From an uncultured OCS116 cluster bacterium (GTDB lineage: Bacteria; Pseudomonadota; Alphaproteobacteria; Rhizobiales; TMED25): a stretch of 64,000 nucleotides of DNA. The notes below the pieces were generated by a model that did not search any database, was not told the DNA's origin, and was given only the letters and a program-made list of their open reading frames with translations. The position numbers and the translations under genes were made by a program. The DNA lies in assembly GCA_902613795.1 (NCBI GenBank), contig CACMIP010000003.1, forward strand, positions 103,048-167,047, written 5' to 3'. Shown one piece after another: positions 19,178 to 28,323 of this stretch. Position 1 is the first letter of the stretch. Every line of letters begins with the position of its first letter.

Positions 19178-19993
19178 CTATTTGAACGAGTGTTTATCTG
19201 TAGGGTATTTTAGTGTTTTAACTTCTTGAATGTATTGCTTTATTGCATCTTCTATTGTGTTATTTCCATTCATGTAATTCTTTGAGAACTTTGGTAATTG
19301 ACCTTGAGAAATACCCAAAATATCGTAAAGAACTAGTATTTGCCCATCAACTTCTGAACCTGCGCCGATGCCAATTATTGGTATGGATATCTCACTTGCT
19401 AGCTCTTTTGCTGTTTGTGAGGATACACATTCAAGAAGTAATAGATCAGCGCCTGAGTTTTCTATTTTCTTTGCTTCTTGAATGAGTGCATTTGCCTCAT
19501 TTGAACTCTTGCCCTGAACTTTATAACCTCCCATCTTATTTACTGATTGCGGTCTCAATCCAATGTGTGCGCATATCGGTATATCTGAAAGCGCTAGCTT
19601 TTCAATAATATTTATTTGAGACCTATTCCCTTCTAATTTTACCATTTGTGCCCCACCATCCTGCATCAGCCTTTTTGCATTATCAAGGGCAACATTTGCA
19701 TTATAAAAACTCATAAAGGGCATATCAGAAATTAAGAAAGAATAATTCACCGATGATGCAACAATTTTTGTGTGATAAATCATATCTTCAATTTTAACTG
19801 GAACCGTTGTTTTATGTCCCTGCACCACCATTCCTAAGGAGTCACCAACAAGAATTATCTCTGTTCCGGCTTTGTCGACTATATTTGCAAAAGTTGCGTC
19901 ATAGGCTGTAAGGCACGCAATTTTCTCACCTTTTGATTTTAAATCTCTCAGAGTATTTAGGGTAACGGATTTTAATTGATTACTGTTATACAT
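19178..19993 (-). CDS. panB: 3-methyl-2-oxobutanoate hydroxymethyltransferase
   Basis: 271 residues. IACLTAYDATFANIVDKAG, VGDSLGMVVQGHKTTVPV, CAHIGLRPQSVNKMGG and IIGIGAGSEVDGQILV are PanB signatures. It transfers a hydroxymethyl group from methylene-tetrahydrofolate to 2-oxoisovalerate, giving ketopantoate. It lies eight bases downstream of ispG on the reverse strand; all three (ispG, panB, panC) may share one transcript. Confidence 0.96.
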   Translation of the reverse strand: MYNSNQLKSVTLNTLRDLKSKGEKIACLTAYDATFANIVDKAGTEIILVGDSLGMVVQGHKTTVPVKIEDMIYHTKIVASSVNYSFLISDMPFMSFYNANVALDNAKRLMQDGGAQMVKLEGNRSQINIIEKLALSDIPICAHIGLRPQSVNKMGGYKVQGKSSNEANALIQEAKKIENSGADLLLLECVSSQTAKELASEISIPIIGIGAGSEVDGQILVLYDILGISQGQLPKFSKNYMNGNNTIEDAIKQYIQEVKTLKYPTDKHSFK

Positions 19994-20001
19994 TTTTGAG
20001 C

Positions 20002-21219
20002 CTAAATATTTTTTTCATAGTTCTCATCGATGTAATTATATAGAATTTTTTTAAAATCATCTGCTATATTTTTACCTCGGAGTATTTTGAACTTATTTCC
20101 ATCAACAAACACTGGCGCTGCAGGTTCCTCACCAGTCCCAGGTAGTGAAATCCCAATATTCGCATGTTTTGACTCCCCTGGTCCATTTACAATGCAGCCC
20201 ATAACAGCAACCTTTAATTGATCAACGCCGACATAAAGTTTACTCCATTTTGGCATTTCTTTCTCAATATATTTTTCAATATCAATCGCAAGTTCCTGAA
20301 ATACGGTTGAAGTTGTTCTACCGCATCCAGGACACGCAACAACATCAGGCCGGTAAGCCCTAATTCCTAAGGATTGGAGTATTTCTTTTGCAACCTTGAC
20401 TTCCTCAATACGATTTTCGTTAGGTCTCGGTGTTAGTGATACTCTTATTGTGTCACCAATATTTTGATTTATTAAAATTGATAGTGCCGAGACTGAGGAT
20501 ACAATTCCTCTCATACCCATCCCAGCCTCAGTCAGACCGAGGTGTAGAGGGTATACAGTTTTTGCTGCGAGGCTTGTGTAAACTTTTATAAGTTCTGAAA
20601 CATTGCTTACCTTTGCCGAAAGAATTATCTTTGATTTCTCCATTCCAATTTCTTCTGCCCTAATTGCGGAATAGATTACTGATTTAATCAGTGCATCGCG
20701 TAATATTTCAGCGGAGCTTTTTTTCACTTCAGCTCGGTTATTTTCATCCATTAAAAGGGTCAACAATTCCTGATCAATACTACCCCAATTAGCGCCAATT
20801 CTTATGGGCTTATCATTTTCACACGCTATTTCTATGATTTCAGAAAACTGCTTATCTTTTTTATTTTTAAAGCCAACATTTCCTGGGTTTATCCTGTACT
20901 TATCTAAACTCTTCGCACAATCGGGGTAATCTTTTAATAATTTATGACCGATGTAATGAAAATCACCAACTAAGGGAATAGAATAGCCAGCTTTATCTAA
21001 ACCTTCTCTTATAAATGGAACCGCTTTGGCAGCTTCCTCTCGGTCAACTGTTATTCGCACAATTTCTGAGCCTTCTTCATATAATTCAATTATCTGTTGA
21101 GTTGTTTTTTTTATGTCAGCGGTATCTGTATTTGTCATTGATTGAATGACAATCGGCTCACCACCTCCGATGGCTACATCGCCTATTTTTACAACTATTG
21201 AATTCCTGTCCTTTGGCAT
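20002..21219 (-). CDS. ispG: 4-hydroxy-3-methylbut-2-enyl diphosphate synthase (flavodoxin)
   Basis: 405 residues from ATG 21219 (a GTG codon lies directly before it). N-terminal barrel motif [17 protein letters not shown]-terminal [4Fe-4S] ligands CPGCGRT and a third cysteine in GCIVNGPGE. Penultimate step of the MEP isoprenoid pathway; the product supplies IspH and then IspA encoded nearby. Starts a reverse-strand group with panB and panC. It is divergent from the cobalamin cluster across a 239-base AT-rich gap. Confidence 0.96.
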   Translation of the reverse strand: MPKDRNSIVVKIGDVAIGGGEPIVIQSMTNTDTADIKKTTQQIIELYEEGSEIVRITVDREEAAKAVPFIREGLDKAGYSIPLVGDFHYIGHKLLKDYPDCAKSLDKYRINPGNVGFKNKKDKQFSEIIEIACENDKPIRIGANWGSIDQELLTLLMDENNRAEVKKSSAEILRDALIKSVIYSAIRAEEIGMEKSKIILSAKVSNVSELIKVYTSLAAKTVYPLHLGLTEAGMGMRGIVSSVSALSILINQNIGDTIRVSLTPRPNENRIEEVKVAKEILQSLGIRAYRPDVVACPGCGRTTSTVFQELAIDIEKYIEKEMPKWSKLYVGVDQLKVAVMGCIVNGPGESKHANIGISLPGTGEEPAAPVFVDGNKFKILRGKNIADDFKKILYNYIDENYEKNI

Positions 21220-21285
21220 CACGCTCGGGCTCTATTTAAAATGTATAAAATATTTATATATGAATTAATTAATAAAAAAAATAAC

Positions 21286-21421
21286 CAATTTATAAATTGA
21301 TATATGGTTTTTTTTAAATATTCTTATAGAATAAAAAGGTTGGTATTACAAAAAGTAATTATTACTCTGGAGACTGACCCAAACCGGGAGTTAAATAGAG
21401 ACCTTAATAATATTAATCTCT
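21286..21421 (+). promoter_or_regulatory. Structured intergenic leader upstream of the cobalamin genes
   Basis: The gap 21220-21458 separates ispG from cbiX. I see a perfect 14-base palindrome at 21286-21299, an inverted repeat ATTCT-TAT-AGAAT at 21320-21332, a CCC/GGG-containing stretch around 21377-21389, and a long hairpin at 21397-21421 (AGAGA-cc-TTAAT, loop AAT, ATTAA-TCTCT) ending 37 bases before the cbiX ATG. No cobalamin-riboswitch B12 box is visible. This could be a promoter/operator region or an RNA leader. The repeats are AT-rich, so chance is possible. Confidence 0.35.
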
Positions 21422-21458
21422 CCATATTTGCTCTTAAGATATTTATTGAAGGTGTAAG

Positions 21459-22505
21459 ATGTTACCTGAATTAAAGAGACAAAAAATAGCAAGCTATTTC
21501 AATGTTAGTAAGCCCAAGCGGGGTATTATGCTTTGCGGCCATGGAAGTCGCAGTGAGTCGGCTGTAGCTGAATTTGCGAATTTAGTTTTCAGATTAAAAA
21601 AATTACTACCAAATATACCAATAGAGTTTGGTTATTTAGAATTCGCAAAGCCTATTATAAGCGATGGATTAGATAAATTAAGAGAAGCTGGGGTTACTGA
21701 AATAGTCGCATTACCAGCAATGTTATTTGCCGCCGGTCATGCTAAAAATGATATACCGTCTGTGCTAAATACATACAATTACAAATATCCAAATCTCAAG
21801 ATCACATACAGTAAGGAATTGGGTATAGATAATCTGATGATCAAGGCTGCATCCGAAAGGATAATTGAGTCTATTGATAGTGCCAAATTAGAGATTGATA
21901 AACATGACTCAATGCTTCTGGTCGTTGGTAGGGGAGCTTCTGATCCAGATGCAAACTCAAATATATCAAAGATTACACGATTACTATGGGAAGGCATTGG
22001 GTTTGGTTGGGCTGAAACAGCTTACTCCGGTGTTACTTTCCCGCTTGTATCACCTGCCCTTGAGAAGATTGTTCAGGTTGGATACAAAAGAATTATTGTA
22101 TTCCCCTATTTTTTATTTACTGGGATCCTTGTCGATAGAATATATAAATCCGTAGATGAAGTAAGTAAAGTTCATAGCAACATAGAGTTTTTAAAAGCAC
22201 CCTATCTTAATGATCATCCAAAAGTGGTAGAGACTTTTTGTGATAGAGTAATTGATGTAATTGATGGTGACATAAATATGAATTGTCAACTTTGCAAATA
22301 TCGAGAACAAGTTTTAGGCTTTGAGGATGAGGTTGGATTGGCTCAAGAAAGTCACCATCACCATGTTGAAGGGCGTAGTCAATCGCATGATCACACCCAT
22401 GATCACAACCATGATCACACCCATGATCACACCCATGATCATTCTCATCATCATCCCTACCCGCATGCGGACCATCCACTAGGTCCACTAACCCTTAAAA
22501 AATAG
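21459..22505 (+). CDS. cbiX: Sirohydrochlorin cobaltochelatase, long form with Fe-S motif and His-rich tail
   Basis: 348 residues. Two chelatase half-domains, each with a catalytic region: GIMLCGHGSRSE and LLVVGRGASDPDAN, with AGHAKNDIP as the metal-binding histidine segment. Then MNCQLC, the MxCxxC motif associated with a [4Fe-4S] cluster in long CbiX proteins, and a C-terminal tail of repeating His-Asp pairs ending near PLGPLTLKK. It inserts Co2+ into sirohydrochlorin (or precorrin-2) early in B12 synthesis; the tail probably stores or delivers metal. AAGGTG precedes the ATG. First gene of the forward cobalamin operon. Confidence 0.93.
   Translation: MLPELKRQKIASYFNVSKPKRGIMLCGHGSRSESAVAEFANLVFRLKKLLPNIPIEFGYLEFAKPIISDGLDKLREAGVTEIVALPAMLFAAGHAKNDIPSVLNTYNYKYPNLKITYSKELGIDNLMIKAASERIIESIDSAKLEIDKHDSMLLVVGRGASDPDANSNISKITRLLWEGIGFGWAETAYSGVTFPLVSPALEKIVQVGYKRIIVFPYFLFTGILVDRIYKSVDEVSKVHSNIEFLKAPYLNDHPKVVETFCDRVIDVIDGDINMNCQLCKYREQVLGFEDEVGLAQESHHHHVEGRSQSHDHTHDHNHDHTHDHTHDHSHHHPYPHADHPLGPLTLKK
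22386..22445 (+). repeat. 12-bp tandem repeat encoding the CbiX His-rich tail
   Basis: Five near-identical 12-base units of CATGATCACACC start at 22386, 22398, 22410, 22422 and 22434, the last degenerate. Each encodes His-Asp-His-Thr (or Asn/Ser). The unit is a multiple of three, so copy-number change would keep the frame and only lengthen or shorten the metal-binding tail. Confidence 0.9.
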
Positions 22506-22510
22506 AAATC

Positions 22511-23146
22511 ATGCAACAATACATAAGAGAGCCCACTGAAATATATAAAAAGTCATTTGATACTATATCATCTGAAGTTGATCTAACAGGCTATAATGAT
22601 CAAGAAAAAAAAATAGTGACAAGAATAATACATTCTTGTGGTGATGTATCAATTGCAAAGGATATTTTTATTTCTGAGAATGCAATTGAAAGTGGAATTA
22701 GCGCCATGAAATTGGGTGAAAAAATATACGTTGACAGTAAGATGGTCGCAGCTGGAATAATTGAAAAAAATATAAAACTGAGCAGAATTTACTGTCATAT
22801 TGGCGATGAAGATGTTGTTGGTATAGCAAAAAAATTAAATACAACAAGGTCAGCTGCAGCGGTCGAGCATTGGATAGAGGGGATGTCTAACTCTATCCTT
22901 GTTGTTGGTAACGCACCTACCGCATTGTTCAGGGTATTAGAAATAATTAATGAATACAATATAAAGCCAAGCCTAGTCATTGGAATGCCATTGGGCTTCG
23001 TTGGTGCGGTTGAAGCGAAAGAGGAGCTTATAAATTTTTACCAATCAACTGGGTTAAATATTATAACTATCCGCGGGAGACGAGGCGGAAGTGCTATGGC
23101 CTCAGCAACAATTAATGCGATAAGTTTGTTGATTGATGACAAATAG
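22511..23146 (+). CDS. cobH/cbiC: Precorrin-8X methylmutase
   Basis: 211 residues. Conserved family regions are RIIHSCGDVSIAKDI near the N-terminus (with the catalytic histidine), SAAAVEHW, VGNAPTALFRVLE and GMPLGFVGAVEAKEEL, ending with RRGGSAMASATINA. Moves a methyl group from C11 to C12 to form (hydrogeno/cobalt) cobyrinate. It starts five bases after cbiX and overlaps the next gene by 11 bases, so translation is probably coupled. Confidence 0.95.
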   Translation: MQQYIREPTEIYKKSFDTISSEVDLTGYNDQEKKIVTRIIHSCGDVSIAKDIFISENAIESGISAMKLGEKIYVDSKMVAAGIIEKNIKLSRIYCHIGDEDVVGIAKKLNTTRSAAAVEHWIEGMSNSILVVGNAPTALFRVLEIINEYNIKPSLVIGMPLGFVGAVEAKEELINFYQSTGLNIITIRGRRGGSAMASATINAISLLIDDK

Positions 23147-24362
23147 AAAAATACAATTAATTGGATTAGGCGCTGGAGGTATTGATACATTGCCAACCAG
23201 TCACAAAGAATTAATCTTTTCCGCAGATGTAATATTCGGAGCTGAAAGACATCTAGAAGATATTACCACAAATATCAAAAAAGAGTCATGGTCAAAAAAT
23301 ATTAGAAGTGATCTCAAAAAGATAAAAAATATAAAGAATAAAAAAATATGTATTTTAGCAACGGGTGACCCACTTTTTTATGGTGTTGGGAATCTAGTTA
23401 TGGAATTTTTTTCAATCGACGAAGTGGATATATTGCCAAGCCCTTCGATATTATCATTATGTTGTGCAAAAATTGGACAAAACATTAAAGATGTGGATGT
23501 AGTTTCCCTTCATGGAAGAGATTTCAACTCGATAATTAGTTATTTACAGCCAAATAGTAAGTTATTTGTTTTATCTCATGACAAGAATACTCCAACTAAA
23601 ATTATTAAGTTATTAAAAGATTTGAACTTCGAGAGTAGTTTAATTTATATTTTTGAAAATGTTGGCAGGAATGACGAGAAAATTACAAAAAAAATTATCA
23701 AAGATTATCATAATTTTAGCTGTGCTAATTTAAATTCAGTTTTTATTGATATTCGTACTACAAAAGATACGAATTTTTATCCAAATTCAGTCGGGTTAGC
23801 TGACTCATTATATAAAAATGATGGGCAAATCACAAAAAGTGAGATTAGAGCGATAACGATTTCAAAATTAGAGCCATTAAATAATTCTATTATGTGGGAT
23901 ATTGGTGGTGGTTCTGGATCTATATCCATTGAGTGGTCATTGGTAAACAATGCTGCAAAAATATATACGATTGAACAAGATAAGAAAAGAATTGGTTTTA
24001 TAAGAGAAAATATAAAAAAATTCGCAATCAAAAATATAACAGTTTTACACGAATCTGCGCCAGATATATTAGAAATGTTGGAAAAGCCAGACAGGATATT
24101 TATTGGTGGAGGTCTTGCCTCAGATAAGGGAGATAAGATTATAAATAAGTCATTAGACAGCTTGAAGCAGACAGGAATAATTGTAGCAAACGGTGTTACA
24201 GCTGAAACTGAGAGTCTCTTGATTGGTATGTACAAGGTTTATGGTGGTGAATTATCAAAATATTCAGTCTCTAACCTAAAAAAAATTGGCCAATTACATG
24301 CATGGGATCAACAGATGCATGTTACGCAATGGAAATATAAGAAAGGACCAGATGCTCGGTAA
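23136..24362 (+). CDS. cobL: Fused precorrin-6Y C5,15-methyltransferase (CbiE-CbiT)
   Basis: 408 residues from ATG 23136 (a TTG lies just before). The N-terminal half is a CbiE tetrapyrrole methylase (IQLIGLGAGGIDTLP, ATGDPLFYGVG, SLHGRD). The C-terminal half is a class I SAM methyltransferase, CbiT (MWDIGGGSGSISIEW, IFIGGGLASD). The fused form corresponds to CobL and methylates C5 and C15 and decarboxylates the C12 acetate. It overlaps cobH upstream and cobI downstream by 11 bases each. Confidence 0.94.
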   Translation: MTNRKIQLIGLGAGGIDTLPTSHKELIFSADVIFGAERHLEDITTNIKKESWSKNIRSDLKKIKNIKNKKICILATGDPLFYGVGNLVMEFFSIDEVDILPSPSILSLCCAKIGQNIKDVDVVSLHGRDFNSIISYLQPNSKLFVLSHDKNTPTKIIKLLKDLNFESSLIYIFENVGRNDEKITKKIIKDYHNFSCANLNSVFIDIRTTKDTNFYPNSVGLADSLYKNDGQITKSEIRAITISKLEPLNNSIMWDIGGGSGSISIEWSLVNNAAKIYTIEQDKKRIGFIRENIKKFAIKNITVLHESAPDILEMLEKPDRIFIGGGLASDKGDKIINKSLDSLKQTGIIVANGVTAETESLLIGMYKVYGGELSKYSVSNLKKIGQLHAWDQQMHVTQWKYKKGPDAR

Positions 24363-25044
24363 GGCTTATGGCATTGGAGTTGGGCCAGGAGACCCGAAAT
24401 TATTAACTGTAAGAGCAACGGAAATCCTTGAGCAGCTAAAAATCGTTTTTTACCCATCCTTTGGTAAAAATAGTATCGCTCTGGATATTGCGCGTTCACA
24501 TGTAAGAACTGACGCAAAATTGATCGAAATGAACATTCCTCTATTCCCTAATGAGGCAAAGGTGGCCGCTTATCAAAACTTTGCGAACCAAATAAAAGAG
24601 TATCTAAATAAACAAGTTGATGTCGGGGTATTATGCGAAGGGGACCCTCTATTTTTTGGCTCTTTCATTACAATCCGAGACTTATTGAAGGAAAGTCACC
24701 AAGTAAAGGTAGTTTCAGGAATTTCATCCATAATGTCTGCATTTGTCCACGTGGATGATTTCATGGGGCAAGGCGATGACTCAATAAGTATAATTACAGC
24801 AGGGACGGATGAGTTTCTTATAAGGGATAAAATTTCCACGTCAAATACAACGATAATAATAAAGGTTGCCAAGCATCTTAAAAAAATAAAAAAAATAGCA
24901 ACGGATTTGGGTCTATTAGAGACTTCTATGTATATTAGTCAGATCGACCAAGCGCACCAATACTCTGATCGTCTGAGTATGATCTCAGATGAGGTGATGG
25001 AATACTTCTCAATAATTATAATTAAAAATCATAAGTTAAACTGA
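24352..25044 (+). CDS. cobI/cbiL: Precorrin-2 / cobalt-factor II C20-methyltransferase
   Basis: 230 residues from ATG 24352; an in-frame start at 24286 would lie deep in the previous gene, and AAAGGA precedes 24352. SAM-dependent tetrapyrrole methylase: YGIGVGPGDPKLLTVRA at the N-terminus, CEGDPLFFGSF in the middle, VVSGISSIMSAF after it. Methylates C20, the carbon later lost in ring contraction. Its stop overlaps the next start by one base (TGATG). Confidence 0.94.
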   Translation: MLGKAYGIGVGPGDPKLLTVRATEILEQLKIVFYPSFGKNSIALDIARSHVRTDAKLIEMNIPLFPNEAKVAAYQNFANQIKEYLNKQVDVGVLCEGDPLFFGSFITIRDLLKESHQVKVVSGISSIMSAFVHVDDFMGQGDDSISIITAGTDEFLIRDKISTSNTTIIIKVAKHLKKIKKIATDLGLLETSMYISQIDQAHQYSDRLSMISDEVMEYFSIIIIKNHKLN

Positions 25045-26846
25045 TGAAAAATCCAAAGACAGCTGTAATTGTTGTATCGAAATTCAACCTGGATCTGGCA
25101 GTGCTTGTCCTAAAAAAAATTGAAAATTGCCAAATTCATGGCTTGAACATCATTGATGCAAAGGTAGATATCTCATTTAAAAACCTAGCAAAGCACATTC
25201 AGTTACTTCAAAAAGAAAAAACTAATATAATAGCAATTTGTTCAATACCAATTATTATAAGATCGCTGGAGGGAAAGCTTCCAAAAAAACATAGCGGTTC
25301 TTGCATAGTAGCATTATCACCAGATGGTAAATATACAATACCATTATTAGATACTCATTCTGGGGCGAATGAATTAGCAACTAAACTTGCAACAATTTTA
25401 AATTCTAAGCCAGTCATTACGACACAAAGTGATACTTTTTTAGGAGTTTCTCCTGATAACCCACCTCCTGGATTTGAACTAGATCCTGATTGTAATTACA
25501 AGGAATTCATTTCGGAGCTACTAGATAAACGTTCATTAAAAAATGTGCCTGCATATAGCTGGCTTAAAAGCAAAAAGATTAGAGTTTCCGGTTCGTCGAA
25601 ACTCGAAATCAAATTTTCGATTAATTCATCGATAAAGCCAAATAAAGAATTACTTGTTTATCGACCTCAAAAACTTATCATTGGGATTGGAACTGTTTCA
25701 GGCGCATCCTATGTCAAATTGAAAAAACTTGTTTTAGATACACTTGAAAAGAAAGACTTATCAATTCACTCCGTTAAAGCGATTGCAACTATAGATTTAA
25801 AAAGAAATGAGCGTGCGATAAATAAACTGGGTCAATATTTAAATAAACCAATTATTCACTATAAAGCAAGTGAGCTAAACAAGGTAAGTGCTCAGTTAGC
25901 AAATTCTTCCGAGTATGTTTTTAGGACCGTAGGATCTCACAGTGTTGCTGAGGCTGCCGCATTAGTGGCAGCTGGCAAGTCATCAAAGCTGATAGTTGAA
26001 AAAAATAAATCAGCTGAGGCTACGTGTGCAGTTGCATGTAGTCGCCAGGTTATAAAAAACCTTCCAAGCACACAAAATGGGACGCTGTCTATTATTGGTC
26101 TTGGGCCAGGAAGCGATGCTTGGAGGACAATCGAGGTTAATAATATTCTTGATGAGTCAACCCATTATATTGGTTTTTCAGGCTACCTTGATCAAATCAA
26201 GAAAAGAAGAAATAAAAAGTATTATCGTTATCCAATTGGACAAGAAGAGGAGCGGGCGTTAAAGGCTATTTCTCTTGCAAGGCAGGGAAATAACGTGGCT
26301 TTAGTGTGTTCAGGTGACCCCGGCATATTTGCTATGGGATCTATTGTATATGAGATTTTGGACAATGAAGAAAATGAAACCGATATTGATATTAAAATGA
26401 CACCAGGTATATCAGCATTTCAAGCTGCATCAGCAAAGGTTGGGGCGCCATTTGGAAATGATTTTTGCATAATATCATTATCAAATTTATTAACTCCAGA
26501 AAACGTCATATTAGATAGGCTCCATGCAGCTCTAAAGGGAGATTTTGTTTTGGGCATATATAACCCAACATCCAGCAAGAGAAAGTATTTCTTTAAAACT
26601 GTACTAGACCATATTCAATCTTTCAGATCATCTGATACACCTGTTGTAATTGCAAAGAATGTTGGAAGAAAAAAAGAATTTATTCAATGTTTAAAACTCC
26701 GTGAAATTAAATCCGACAGCATTGATATGTTCACTGTTTTAATCATTGGTTCATCCCAAACAAAGAGCTTCACGAAACACAAAGAGTTAACCAACGTATA
26801 CACACCAAGGGGTTATAAATTAGAAAAAAATAGGGGTATTGCATGA
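25044..26846 (+). CDS. cbiG-cobJ: CbiG-CobJ fusion: cobalt-precorrin-5A hydrolase plus precorrin-3B C17-methyltransferase
   Basis: 600 residues, two enzymes in one chain. Residues about 1-340 are CbiG: N-terminal LDTHSGANELATKLA, a linker, then IGIGTVSGA and VGSHSVAEAAALVAAG. Residues about 350-600 are the CobJ/CbiH methylase: LSIIGLGPGSDAWRT, GFSGYLDQI, CSGDPGIFAMGS, MTPGISAFQAASAKVGAP. CobJ methylates C17 with ring contraction; CbiG opens the delta-lactone and releases the two-carbon unit as acetaldehyde, a step of the cobalt-early route. The two activities are close in the pathway, so a fusion makes sense. ATGA-type overlap with cobM follows. Confidence 0.94.
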   Translation: MKNPKTAVIVVSKFNLDLAVLVLKKIENCQIHGLNIIDAKVDISFKNLAKHIQLLQKEKTNIIAICSIPIIIRSLEGKLPKKHSGSCIVALSPDGKYTIPLLDTHSGANELATKLATILNSKPVITTQSDTFLGVSPDNPPPGFELDPDCNYKEFISELLDKRSLKNVPAYSWLKSKKIRVSGSSKLEIKFSINSSIKPNKELLVYRPQKLIIGIGTVSGASYVKLKKLVLDTLEKKDLSIHSVKAIATIDLKRNERAINKLGQYLNKPIIHYKASELNKVSAQLANSSEYVFRTVGSHSVAEAAALVAAGKSSKLIVEKNKSAEATCAVACSRQVIKNLPSTQNGTLSIIGLGPGSDAWRTIEVNNILDESTHYIGFSGYLDQIKKRRNKKYYRYPIGQEEERALKAISLARQGNNVALVCSGDPGIFAMGSIVYEILDNEENETDIDIKMTPGISAFQAASAKVGAPFGNDFCIISLSNLLTPENVILDRLHAALKGDFVLGIYNPTSSKRKYFFKTVLDHIQSFRSSDTPVVIAKNVGRKKEFIQCLKLREIKSDSIDMFTVLIIGSSQTKSFTKHKELTNVYTPRGYKLEKNRGIA

Positions 26847-27598
26847 GGATTTTTTTTATTGGTGCAGGTCCAGGGGACCCTGATCTACTCACGCTAAAGG
26901 CGCATAAAATACTCAGTAAAATCAAAATGTGCTTATATGCAGGTTCTCTTGTACCGAGGGAAATATTGTCAATTGTGCCAAAAGAAGCGAAGTTAATTGA
27001 TACATCAGATCTAACCATGAAACAGATCGAACAATTATATATCAGAGCAAAAGAATTAAATGTGGATGTTGCGCGGGTTCATTCAGGGGATGTGAGCGTT
27101 TATGGAGCTTTATCAGAGCAAATAACCCTTCTTCAGAAACACAATATAGATTTCCAAATAGTCCCTGGTATCCCCGCTTATGTAGAGGCAGCAGCGCAGT
27201 TGAAAACTGAACTGACTGCACCAGGCCAAGTTCAAAGTGTAGTACTAACAAGAACCTCATTTGGTTCAACACCGATGCCAGAGGGTGAAGATCTGAAAAC
27301 CTTTGCTAAAACAGGTGCGACTCTAGTTATTCATCTATCGATCAGGAGGTTAAATTATATTTATCGTGAACTAACTCCAATTCTAGGGGATGATGCGCTT
27401 GTTGCAGTACTTTACAGGATAGGTTGGCCAGATCAGCAGATTATATTAGATCGATTGGATAATATTGCTTCAAAGGTTCGAGAAAAAAAAATAACAAGAA
27501 CCGCACTCATAATTACTGGAAAGAATTTTAAAAAGAAATCAGATATAAATAGCGTTCTTTATGACGAAAATTTTAATCACTTATTTAGACCAAAATGA
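26843..27598 (+). CDS. cobM/cbiF: Precorrin-4 / cobalt-precorrin-4 C11-methyltransferase
   Basis: 251 residues. FFIGAGPGDPDLLTLKA, CLYAGSLVPREIL, VARVHSGDVSVYGALSEQ and IVPGIPAYVEAAAQL are distinctive of CobM/CbiF. Methylates C11 with SAM. Start overlaps the CbiG-CobJ stop by four bases. Its 3' end overlaps the end of the convergent cobK gene by 22 bases. Confidence 0.95.
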   Translation: MRIFFIGAGPGDPDLLTLKAHKILSKIKMCLYAGSLVPREILSIVPKEAKLIDTSDLTMKQIEQLYIRAKELNVDVARVHSGDVSVYGALSEQITLLQKHNIDFQIVPGIPAYVEAAAQLKTELTAPGQVQSVVLTRTSFGSTPMPEGEDLKTFAKTGATLVIHLSIRRLNYIYRELTPILGDDALVAVLYRIGWPDQQIILDRLDNIASKVREKKITRTALIITGKNFKKKSDINSVLYDENFNHLFRPK

Positions 27599-28323
27599 AC
27601 AAGTAAATTAGTTTTAATAGTTTCTATCGAAGAACTCTTTCTTGCCGCGTCATCATTTTCCCTACTTATCATTATTATGGGTATATTTAGTACTCGACAG
27701 GCGTAGATTTTTGCATATGTTTCTGCACTGCCACTATTACGTGTCACAAGATGAGTTATTTTATTATTCCGCATGTTAATTAGCTCACTTGCGATACGAA
27801 ATGGACCTCGACCTACTATATACTTCCTTCCTTTACTAATAAATTTTTGATATTTATCTATGGTTCTGACCATCATCCATTTGTGAGATTTTTCAAACAT
27901 TTCTAAATTTTTTTTGCCGATTGTTAAGAAAATACGTGAATTTCTTGGAAGACTGTTAGTTATAAAACTAGCTTCAATAAAACTTGAAACCTCAAACCAA
28001 GAGTCTAATGGGTTTTTTTTCCAAGCCAGTCTATGCAATTGGTAAAGTTTTATATTTAAATCTTTCGTAGCAGCTAAAACATTGTTCGATATTTGTTTAG
28101 AGTATGGATGGGATGCATCAACAACCGCATCTATAGGTTCATTTGATAGATAATCCTTCAATCCTTCTACACCACCGAAACCTCCAATCCTACTTAGGTA
28201 ATTGCCTAATCTTGGTTTCTCTGTATTACCCTGAAGTGAGAGTATTGTAATAAAAGAATCTGATAGAGAGTCTGCCAACTTATTACTCTCGGACGTCCCT
28301 CCAATTATAAGGATCTTATGCAT
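27577..28323 (-). CDS. cobK/cbiJ: Precorrin-6A / cobalt-precorrin-6A reductase
   Basis: 248 residues. ILIIGGTSESNKLADSL at the N-terminus, then GGFGGVEGLKDYL and VVDASHPYSKQISNN, the CobK/CbiJ signature, and LVTRNSGSAETYAKI near the C-terminus. NAD(P)H-dependent reduction of the macrocycle before the CobL step. On the reverse strand with cbiD; its start overlaps the cbiD end by eight bases. Confidence 0.94.
   Translation of the reverse strand: MHKILIIGGTSESNKLADSLSDSFITILSLQGNTEKPRLGNYLSRIGGFGGVEGLKDYLSNEPIDAVVDASHPYSKQISNNVLAATKDLNIKLYQLHRLAWKKNPLDSWFEVSSFIEASFITNSLPRNSRIFLTIGKKNLEMFEKSHKWMMVRTIDKYQKFISKGRKYIVGRGPFRIASELINMRNNKITHLVTRNSGSAETYAKIYACRVLNIPIIMISRENDDAARKSSSIETIKTNLLVHFGLNK

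Noticed and set aside
21220..21458. Cobalamin riboswitch before cbiX
   Set aside because: The conserved B12 box and the expected core segments are not visible; kept only as a structured leader candidate.
22386..22445. CRISPR-like direct repeats
   Set aside because: Units are 12 bases, contiguous without spacers, and encode an in-frame His-Asp tail of CbiX.
23777..24235. 152-codon reverse frame inside cobL
   Set aside because: It is antisense to the CbiT domain, with hydrophobic low-complexity translation and no ribosome site; a shadow frame.
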